Positions 22,707-28,333 of a stretch of 31,346 bases of DNA are shown one piece after another. Both the position numbers and the translations under genes were made by a program. The stretch's first letter is position 1. The number at the start of each line of letters is the position of its first letter. The notes beneath the pieces were generated by a model. It saw nothing but the letters and a program-made list of their open reading frames with translations. It did no database searches and was not told where the DNA came from. This DNA comes from a virus. Location of the stretch: positions 1 through 31,346 of the IMG/VR virus record IMGVR_UViG_3300024999_000283; one strand, written 5' to 3'.

Positions 22707-22750
22707 ACACTTTATAAGAAAAATAAATTAAATTTAAGGAGAAGATAAAT

Positions 22751-23023
22751 ATGTTTGGATTAATTTCAAAAAAGAGAGTCATTAATGCTTTTGCAAAAGA
22801 TTTGGCTTATAAACAAAAGAAAGCTGATAAATTATATTATCTAAACAATAATCAAACAAGAAGTTCTTGGATGCTAGATGGTGTATATCATATGCAAGAG
22901 TTAATGAAGAATTTAGGAATTACTAAAGAAGTATATAATCAGGCATACAAAATTTATGATTTTAGAAATAGTGGAAAGAAAGATCATAAACCAAATTTGG
23001 ATGAATTAACTAAAATGAATTAA
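22751..23023 (+). CDS. hypothetical protein, 90 aa
   Basis: AAGGAGA precedes the ATG by about 10 nt. Basic helical protein (KKRVINAFAKDLAYKQKKADKLYYL, broken by TRSSWMLDGVYHMQELM). No motif recognised; the basic N-terminal half could bind nucleic acid (inference). A long perfect inverted repeat begins 9 nt after its stop. Confidence 0.65.
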   Translation: MFGLISKKRVINAFAKDLAYKQKKADKLYYLNNNQTRSSWMLDGVYHMQELMKNLGITKEVYNQAYKIYDFRNSGKKDHKPNLDELTKMN

Positions 23024-23031
23024 ATATATGC

Positions 23032-23083
23032 ACATACTACATATAGTATTCAACTAACTTTACAACCACTATATGTAGTATGT
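23032..23083 (+). repeat. perfect 16-bp inverted repeat, intergenic
   Basis: ACATACTACATATAGT (23032-23047) and its exact reverse complement (23068-23083) flank a 20-nt loop just after the 22751-23023 gene. A-rich sequence follows, so there is no forward U-tract and it is not a standard terminator. Arm length and loop size resemble the repeat at 17351. Confidence 0.75.
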
Positions 23084-23133
23084 AAAAACCCATAAAAACG
23101 AGATTTTACGGTAATAAGAAAGGAGCAAAACAT

Positions 23134-23280
23134 ATGTATTTTATTTTAGAAGTTTACATAGAAGTAGATTCTGAAAAAGATGCTAAAAACATAGCACATG
23201 ATATTCATGAAATATTAGGAGACAATGGAATAACCAATAGTGTTAAAGTTATAAATGATACTAATGAAGAGGAGGGTTAA
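23134..23280 (+). CDS. hypothetical protein, 48 aa
   Basis: AAAGGAG precedes the ATG. The sequence MYFILEVYIEVDSEKDAKNI then NGITNSVKVI reads as a beta-alpha-beta unit resembling small ACT- or ferredoxin-like folds (pattern inference only). The stop lies inside the ribosome binding region of the next gene. Function unknown. Confidence 0.6.
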   Translation: MYFILEVYIEVDSEKDAKNIAHDIHEILGDNGITNSVKVINDTNEEEG

Positions 23281-23283
23281 TTT

Positions 23284-23469
23284 ATGGGATTTTATACTGA
23301 AGATTGGAGTCACTGGTGTAATTGGTTTGACAAACCATTAAATAGGGTTTCATCACAGGAATGTAATTCTAGATGTGAAAATTGTAAACATTTGATTACT
23401 AAACAAAAAGAATCTTATAGATCCAATCATGGTACTAGTCATTGTGGTGGCATGTGTGATGATGATTAA
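23284..23469 (+). CDS. small Cys/His-rich protein, 61 aa
   Basis: GAGGAGGG precedes the ATG. Metal-ligand-like residues: SHWCNW, then CNSRCENCKH (C-x3-C-x2-C-x2-H), then HGTSHCGGMC near the end. Two zinc sites are plausible. Function unknown; one of several tiny Cys-rich products in this region. Confidence 0.6.
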   Translation: MGFYTEDWSHWCNWFDKPLNRVSSQECNSRCENCKHLITKQKESYRSNHGTSHCGGMCDDD

Positions 23470-23530
23470 ATAAATTAAAAATGGAATTTGACCCTATTTA
23501 ATTTGAATTTATTAAGGAGTAAATAATAAA

Positions 23531-23719
23531 ATGACAGGGAAAGATAAATTAATAGAATATCTACAATTAGAACCAAATTCTAAAATTAGTCATCTGTTTG
23601 GAATATTCCCTCATTCAGTAGGATTAAATGAAAATCAACATCATAAATGTATTGCAGGAAGTGACCCCAGTTGTAATGAATGTTGGAAACTAGCATTGGA
23701 TGAAGAATATGATACATAA
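23531..23719 (+). CDS. small protein with CxxCW tail, 62 aa
   Basis: AAGGAG precedes the ATG. The C-terminus reads HHKCIAGSDPSCNECWKLALDEEY, sharing C-x2-C-W plus an acidic DEEY end with the gene at 1444 (CERCWDEEY), so the two may be distant paralogs. It overlaps the next gene by 20 nt. Function unknown. Confidence 0.6.
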   Translation: MTGKDKLIEYLQLEPNSKISHLFGIFPHSVGLNENQHHKCIAGSDPSCNECWKLALDEEYDT

Positions 23720-23987
23720 ATTACCAAAACCAAAATGGGATAGACCTCCTGCAAACAATAAGAAAGTAAATATGGAAAATAAATTATTATCTCTAAAAAA
23801 ACAATTTTGCAAATGGTATTGCCCAAATAAAGATGCTGTTTATAATCCAAATGAAAATTGTGACAGAACAATTAAATGTGATGATTGTGGTGAGATTACT
23901 ATTTGTGAACAATCTAATGGATATATAGAACTTTGTAATGAATGTAAAGTCGAAGACTTTATTGTCTTCATCAAAGATGAATTATAA
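23700..23987 (+). CDS. zinc-ribbon-like protein, 95 aa
   Basis: Two cysteine pairs, IKCDDC and LCNEC, about 20 residues apart form a likely zinc ribbon; CKWYCPNKD precedes them. The start is uncertain: ATGs at 23700 and 23709 (MKNMIHKLPKPKWDRPP) overlap the upstream gene and lack a strong site, while the ATG at 23772 has only a weak AAGAAAG. The longer form is kept because its extra residues look coding. Function unknown. Confidence 0.55.
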   Translation: MKNMIHKLPKPKWDRPPANNKKVNMENKLLSLKKQFCKWYCPNKDAVYNPNENCDRTIKCDDCGEITICEQSNGYIELCNECKVEDFIVFIKDEL

Positions 23988-24064
23988 TGTTCACCATTTT
24001 AGTTAAATAATCATAAAATAAAACATCAGAAGGGAGGTGGCATAAAAGAAAGGAGTAAACAATA

Positions 24065-24229
24065 ATGGAAGAACTGAAAGAATGGTTGATTAATGAAATT
24101 AATTCGATCTGCAAAGATTATCATAATGAGAGTACATATATGTGGAGCAAGGGATATAAGAAATCATGTTTAGAAGTTTTAGATAAAATAAAAAAGATTG
24201 AAATTGAAAAATCAAATACCAAAAATTGA
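24065..24229 (+). CDS. hypothetical protein, 54 aa
   Basis: AAAGGAG precedes the ATG; a second strong AGGGAGGTGG lies about 20 nt further upstream. Helical charged sequence (MEELKEWLINEINSICKDY; VLDKIKKIEIEK). No motif. Function unknown. Confidence 0.6.
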   Translation: MEELKEWLINEINSICKDYHNESTYMWSKGYKKSCLEVLDKIKKIEIEKSNTKN

Positions 24230-24261
24230 TAGTTTTAAAGGATAAGAAAGGAGAATTAAAT

Positions 24262-24729
24262 TTGAAATATATAAGATTTAATGAGAAAGATTACAATGAA
24301 CTAAATAAAATATTTGACAAGTTATATGAACTATCTAATGAACATAATGAATTAGACGATTTATTTATTATTACTGAAGAACTTGCAACTCTACAAATCA
24401 CACTAGGTCGAGAATTTGAAATATTAGAAAATGAAGTGTTTATTAAAGATATAAATAAATACAAATTAGTAAATAGAAAAGCACTAGTTGGAGATATTGT
24501 ACAAATAATTAATACTAATGAAACTTCTCCGTTTAACCAAAGACATAATAATAGATTCTTTAAAGTAACAGATGAGGCAGATAAGGGATTATTAGAATGG
24601 GTAGTTAGTTGTGTAATAGTAGGCAATATGTGTTTATACGATACCCAATATGTTGTTTTAGAATCAATAAAAAATGATTTTATGTTATATTCATCTCAAA
24701 ATATCAAGTACGCCAATAATAACGCTTGA
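24262..24729 (+). CDS. hypothetical protein, 155 aa
   Basis: TTG start at 24262 chosen because AAAGGAGA is about 9 nt upstream; a TTG at 24226 is in frame but precedes that site. The N-terminal half is helical with a heptad-like pattern (YNELNKIFDKLYELSNEHNEL), suggesting a short coiled coil. The C-terminal half is beta-rich (DIVQIINTN, NRFFKVTDEADKG, EWVVSCVIVGN), perhaps SH3-like. The 3' end overlaps a candidate gene on the other strand. Function unknown. Confidence 0.65.
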   Translation: MKYIRFNEKDYNELNKIFDKLYELSNEHNELDDLFIITEELATLQITLGREFEILENEVFIKDINKYKLVNRKALVGDIVQIINTNETSPFNQRHNNRFFKVTDEADKGLLEWVVSCVIVGNMCLYDTQYVVLESIKNDFMLYSSQNIKYANNNA

Positions 24730-24867
24730 TGTAAATTCAACTAGTAAAACAAATATTGTGGTTTTGAAAACATGTTGAGGAATATTTTTCTTATTCCAAT
24801 ATTTTATTGCTACACTAATAAAATAAATAAGGAGAATCAGTTGTAATATAATTATGGTTAAATTCAC
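24691..24867 (-). CDS. candidate small two-TM membrane protein, opposite strand, 58 aa
   Basis: The only plausible minus-strand gene. GTG start at 24867 with GAGG 9 nt before it; an in-frame ATG at 24915 gives 74 aa but lacks a ribosome binding site. Two hydrophobic segments, TIIILQLILLIYFISVAI and TTIFVLLVEFTSSVIIGVL, are separated by a basic loop (KYWNKKN), as in small holin-like or toxin-like proteins. TATAAT lies at 24927-24932 on this strand, with only a weak -35 (TTGATT, 19-bp spacer). It fills a gap of about 270 nt that has no good forward ORF. Confidence 0.4.
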   Translation of the reverse strand: MNLTIIILQLILLIYFISVAIKYWNKKNIPQHVFKTTIFVLLVEFTSSVIIGVLDILR

Positions 24868-25003
24868 TCTAAATAACCTCACTTCAAATAATTTAGTTCT
24901 TAATAATGTTTCCATTATTTAACCAAATTATACTATATCTTACCAAGCATTAATCAAATCAAAAACCTTTTGCTCGTATTAAAAACAATTGGAGGAATAG
25001 AAA

Positions 25004-25327
25004 ATGTTTAATGAATTAGCAAAAGAGATATACAATACTGCAACAGAAAAAGGGTGGCGCGATAAACCTCTTGCTTTTGGAGACGCAATTGCAAATATTC
25101 ATGGCGAGGTGTCAGAAGCATTTGAAGATTATCGTAATAATAAAGGTTTAAATGAAATATATTTTGAGGGTGATAAACCGTGTGGCATCCCGTCAGAATT
25201 TGCAGACATAATCATTCGTATCTTGGATAACTGTCATACATATAATATTAATATCGACTACGCAATAAAAATGAAGATGGATTATAATAAGACCAGAAAA
25301 TTCAAACATGGTGGCAAAGTAGTTTAA
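25004..25327 (+). CDS. MazG-like nucleotide pyrophosphohydrolase, 107 aa
   Basis: All-alpha NTP pyrophosphohydrolase: metal-binding HGEVSEAFE (Glu 35 and 38) and EFADIIIRILD (Glu 65, Asp 68) match the E-x2-E ... E-x2-D pattern of MazG/HisE-type enzymes. A GWRD loop near residue 17 and the tail KFKHGGKVV are usual for the phage group. Family members hydrolyse (d)NTPs, and some phage forms are suggested to alter nucleotide or alarmone pools. GGAGG precedes the ATG. Confidence 0.85.
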   Translation: MFNELAKEIYNTATEKGWRDKPLAFGDAIANIHGEVSEAFEDYRNNKGLNEIYFEGDKPCGIPSEFADIIIRILDNCHTYNINIDYAIKMKMDYNKTRKFKHGGKVV

Positions 25328-25364
25328 AAGATAAAATTTATCGGACAAGAAAGGAAGAGAAAAA

Positions 25365-25586
25365 ATGGATATAAAAATTATTAATCCATATCAACACAAT
25401 GAGGATAGAATCGTAGAATTTGATGGTTTTTCATCAATTTATCTTAGAGGAGAAGAAGTAGATAATCTATTTAAGGAATTAGACAATGAATTAAACTATG
25501 GCGATACAAGAGAAGAATTGCAAAAGAAAATATTTGAATTAGAAGATGAAGTTAGTATGTTGCAAAGAGAACTAGGTTTAAGATAA
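25365..25586 (+). CDS. hypothetical protein with C-terminal coiled coil, 73 aa
   Basis: AAAGGAAGAG precedes the ATG. The C-terminal third, ELQKKIFELEDEVSMLQREL, has clear heptads and probably forms a coiled coil that mediates oligomerisation. The N-terminal part is beta-like (RIVEFDGFSSIYLRG). Function unknown. Confidence 0.6.
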   Translation: MDIKIINPYQHNEDRIVEFDGFSSIYLRGEEVDNLFKELDNELNYGDTREELQKKIFELEDEVSMLQRELGLR

Positions 25587-25630
25587 AACGTTCAATCAAC
25601 TGTATTATCAAATCAAAGGAGGAGATTAAC

Positions 25631-25822
25631 ATAGACATTTTACTCTACAACTCAAAAGATGAAGTAGTAACCGCATATACTTCTAACAATCCAGATTATG
25701 AAAACAATGACCAAATCATTATCAAAGGAAGTAATAAAAACTACAAAGTCGTTGATATTAACAAATACCATGTTATGGGAAGAGAACAGCGTATAGCGTT
25801 GGAATTAAAGGTTATTAAGTAA
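25631..25822 (+). CDS. hypothetical protein, 63 aa, apparent ATA start
   Basis: GGAGG is 8 nt before ATA at 25631, the same spacing as at 3726. The frame (IDILLYNSKDEVVTAYTSNN and on) has no ATG, GTG or TTG until codon 51, which would remove most of the protein. It reads as a compact beta-rich protein: DILLYNSKDEVV, QIIIKG, YKVVDINKYHV, IALELKVIK. Function unknown. The clean ORF between two genes and the strong site support expression from an AUA start. Confidence 0.6.
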   Translation: MDILLYNSKDEVVTAYTSNNPDYENNDQIIIKGSNKNYKVVDINKYHVMGREQRIALELKVIK

Positions 25823-25852
25823 ATCATAGACAATATTAAGAAGGTGATTATT

Positions 25853-26041
25853 ATGGATAATAATGAACGTGTTACCTGTACAGATTGTGTAAATTGGGAT
25901 CAATTAAAAAAGAAGTTAGAAAATTACTTCAGTTGTAATACTGCACTATGTTTTCGATGTGAGTGTAATAATTGCAGTTGTTATGATCCTACCAACACAA
26001 GAATATTTGAAACTCGACCATTATTTGTAAGGAAGAATTAA
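25853..26041 (+). CDS. small Cys-rich protein, 62 aa
   Basis: AAGGTGA precedes the ATG at 25853 (a GTG at 25844 overlaps that site). Nine cysteines: CTDC, then SCNTALCFRCECNNCSC, a dense cluster suggesting two zinc sites or a structural metal cluster. Function unknown. Confidence 0.6.
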   Translation: MDNNERVTCTDCVNWDQLKKKLENYFSCNTALCFRCECNNCSCYDPTNTRIFETRPLFVRKN

Positions 26042-26045
26042 TATT

Positions 26046-26219
26046 ATGTATCAAGATTGCAATCTTATCGAATGTATTCATAATCAAGCAAATTCTATTG
26101 CATTGTGTTTAGGATTAAAGAAATTATCTTATGATTATATGGATGTTTGTTGGTTAAATCAAGGAATAGCACCTAATAGTTTAAATTGTTTGAAATATAA
26201 AGTATCTAAAGTGAAATAA
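26046..26219 (+). CDS. small Cys-containing protein, 57 aa
   Basis: AAGGAAGAA precedes the ATG, starting 4 nt after the previous stop. Five cysteines: DCNLIEC, ALCLG, DVCW and NCLKY, similar in spread to the neighbouring gene. The stop codon is part of a 14-bp inverted repeat. Function unknown. Confidence 0.55.
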   Translation: MYQDCNLIECIHNQANSIALCLGLKKLSYDYMDVCWLNQGIAPNSLNCLKYKVSKVK

Positions 26220-26251
26220 GCAATAGAAAATATAATTCTTATTTCACTTTA
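26207..26251 (+). repeat. perfect 14-bp inverted repeat over a stop codon
   Basis: TAAAGTGAAATAAG (26207-26220) and CTTATTTCACTTTA (26238-26251) are exact reverse complements with a 17-nt loop; the first arm contains the stop codon of the 26046 gene. No clean U-tract follows. Fourth member of the long inverted repeat set in the 17-26.5 kb region. Confidence 0.65.
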
Positions 26252-26294
26252 CTAATATTTATGAAATAAATAAATTTAAAGGAGAATGATTAAT

Positions 26295-26471
26295 ATGAGA
26301 AATAATGTAAATATATTAAACAAATAAATTTTAACAAATAAAGAACTCGAAGTTAAACATTATGACCGCATGATGGAATTTTTAATTTCAGATTTTGAAG
26401 GAAGAGATTTTAATGAGTGTGATATTATTTTGAGACAAATCATTAAGGTCGCATATGAACTTGCTAAATGA
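26295..26471 (+). pseudogene. broken small gene, in-frame TAA after 10 codons
   Basis: AAAGGAG leads to an ATG at 26295, but the frame stops after MRNNVNILNK at TAA (26325-26327). The same frame then continues open for 47 codons (ILTNKELEVKHYDRMMEFLI and on) to TGA. The downstream part looks coding. It is a decayed gene, or it is re-initiated at the ATT directly after the TAA, which would fit the AUH starts elsewhere here. No second ribosome binding site is seen. Confidence 0.5.
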
Positions 26472-26607
26472 ACATGATTTATTGAAGTAGAAATGCTTTG
26501 TGAGCGACAGAATGATGTGTATAATCGTTTATAATTTTGTTAGGGTAGAATCGTGTCAAGGATTTGTTTAAAAGGCTTAGATAAGACAAATTAGAGGAGT
26601 GATATAT
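26472..26607 (+). other. degenerate non-coding stretch with repeat copy 2
   Basis: With the region from 26220, this makes nearly 390 nt without an intact gene. Short broken frames are seen (for example LCERQNDVYNRL and then stops), as in a decayed gene. TATAAT at 26520-26525 has a weak TTGTGA 16 bp upstream. Bases 26560-26584 repeat the element at 4697-4721. The ribosome binding site for the next gene follows. Confidence 0.4.
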
Positions 26608-26820
26608 ATGTTGGTAAAGATAAATGATGTAATTTATGACTCTACTCAAATTCCTATTTTATTAATATTTGATGCAAAAGAAATTAAAGATATGCAAAAT
26701 TTAGCAGACAACAATCATAAATATTGCTCATTTCCAGATGACTATAAAGAGAAGGGGATAGATATTGAAGAATTTATGAGAACTGATGGAGTTGAAATTA
26801 CTGGTTTTGTGCAATATTAA
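26608..26820 (+). CDS. hypothetical protein, 70 aa
   Basis: GAGGAGTGA precedes the ATG at 26608; a GTG at 26599 lies inside that site. A mixed alpha/beta small protein (LVKINDVIYDSTQIPILLIF, then KEIKDMQNLADN) ending DGVEITGFVQY. No recognised family. Confidence 0.65.
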   Translation: MLVKINDVIYDSTQIPILLIFDAKEIKDMQNLADNNHKYCSFPDDYKEKGIDIEEFMRTDGVEITGFVQY

Positions 26821-26860
26821 CTTGAATATAATTCATAAATAATATATAATAAAGAAAGGA

Positions 26861-28273
26861 ATGATACCTGTAGAAATATTTGATAAAGATGAAGAAAAAA
26901 GAAAATTAAAAACTCGCCTACCTCTACACTCGAACGGAAGAGTTGATTGGATGAAAACGGAGAATATGATTATAGAAACATGCTGTGAAGGAAAATTATA
27001 TAACATATATATTAAATACTATAACCCTGAAACATATCTCTTAACTATAGCATTGTTAAAAGATACAGATACATATCAAGAATGGGATTACTATAGTATT
27101 TCAACATCTAATTTTTTATATAATTCGTTTTATAATCTCATTGCAGAAAAATTTTATAATTGGATTGAGTTAAACAATTCAATATTTGAAATTGATTATG
27201 AAAAAAGTTTATTAAGGTTGAATCGTGACAAAACGTTTATTAATAAATTAACATGTCATTCAAATAAAAGTATTTATGTAAAATGTAAAAAATGTAATGT
27301 TAGTAGTGCAAAAAAACCTAATGCTATAACAAATGGAAGTAAATGTGGTATATGCGCTGGAAAAGTAGTAGAAAAGGGTGTAAATGATTTAAATACAACT
27401 CACTTTCATTTAAGTAAATATTTATCCGATATCGAAGATGGATATAAATTTACATTCGGATCAAGAAAGAAAATAAAAATACGATGCCCAGATTGTGGAT
27501 ATGAAAAAAATATTATAATAGGAGATTTTTCAAGATACGGTTTTTCTTGTGATGTGTGTCATGATCATATAACTTACCCAGAAAAATTTTTAATAAGTGT
27601 TTTTACGCAGTTGAATGTAAAATTTAAACCACAAGCTTCCAAACAAATATTGGGTTGGTGTTCACAATTTAGATATGATTTTTATATAAAAAACAAAAGT
27701 TGTATTATAGAAACGCACGGAATACAGCATTATGAGGAGAATAAAATTTGGAAAGCCACTTTGTCAGACACTCAAGACAATGATAAAATCAAAGAAACAT
27801 TAGCTAAAGATAATGGGATAGAAAATTACATAATTATTGACTGTAGAAAATCTAATATAGAATGGATTAAAAACAGTGTTATAAATAGTAAGTTAAGCGA
27901 ATTGTTTGATTTAAGCAAAATAGATTTTGAGGAATGTGGTATTTATGCTAGTAAAAATTTATTATTAGAAACTTGCAAATTATACAATACAGGAGCAACC
28001 CCTAAAGAAATTACTAAGATATTACAATTGGGTAGAACAACGATTGGTCGATATCTAAATAATGGAGATAAATTGGGATTATGTAAATACGATGGTCAAT
28101 CAAATTTAGGCATAATGCAAAGGAGAAAAGTTAAAAATCTAAGTACAGGAAAAATATTTAATTCAATTAGCGAGGGAGGAAGATATTATTCAGCAAACGT
28201 TTCTTCTATAATGAGAGTGTGCAAAGGAACGCAAAACGCCTCAAAAGGATATAAATGGTCTTATGTAGATTAA
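26861..28273 (+). CDS. EDxHD/Vsr-like homing endonuclease with two zinc ribbons, 470 aa
   Basis: Order of parts: a helical N-terminal region; zinc ribbon 1 (C142-x2-C145 ... C162-x2-C165); zinc ribbon 2 (C209-x2-C212 ... C230-x2-C233); a nuclease core with YPEKF (Glu 241), RYDFYI (Asp 273) and IIETHGIQHY (His 286), followed by a basic/acidic DNDKIKETLAKDNG helix; a helix-turn-helix near 370-400; and a NUMOD1-like tail VKNLSTGKIFNS ending GYKWSYVD. The E ... D ... x-H ... D arrangement is that of EDxHD homing endonucleases such as phage I-Bth0305I. Free-standing, just before the topoisomerase genes. The ATG directly abuts AAAGGA, so the true start is uncertain. Confidence 0.75.
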   Translation: MIPVEIFDKDEEKRKLKTRLPLHSNGRVDWMKTENMIIETCCEGKLYNIYIKYYNPETYLLTIALLKDTDTYQEWDYYSISTSNFLYNSFYNLIAEKFYNWIELNNSIFEIDYEKSLLRLNRDKTFINKLTCHSNKSIYVKCKKCNVSSAKKPNAITNGSKCGICAGKVVEKGVNDLNTTHFHLSKYLSDIEDGYKFTFGSRKKIKIRCPDCGYEKNIIIGDFSRYGFSCDVCHDHITYPEKFLISVFTQLNVKFKPQASKQILGWCSQFRYDFYIKNKSCIIETHGIQHYEENKIWKATLSDTQDNDKIKETLAKDNGIENYIIIDCRKSNIEWIKNSVINSKLSELFDLSKIDFEECGIYASKNLLLETCKLYNTGATPKEITKILQLGRTTIGRYLNNGDKLGLCKYDGQSNLGIMQRRKVKNLSTGKIFNSISEGGRYYSANVSSIMRVCKGTQNASKGYKWSYVD

Positions 28274-28333
28274 AAATAGTTATATAAATTTACAAAAATA
28301 TAACATTAAAGAATGAGGTGGATATACTTCTAT

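Noticed and set aside
23486-23514. TTGACC with A/T-rich sequence downstream as a promoter
   Set aside because: No acceptable -10 box at 16-18 bp spacing.
17301-26251. CRISPR-like array from the repeated inverted repeats
   Set aside because: Repeat sequences differ from each other, spacing is kilobases, and there are no regular spacers.
28313-28333. ATG at 28313 as the start of the topoisomerase ATPase subunit
   Set aside because: It overlaps the GAGGTGG ribosome binding site; the ATG at 28334 follows that site and begins a family-like N-terminus.
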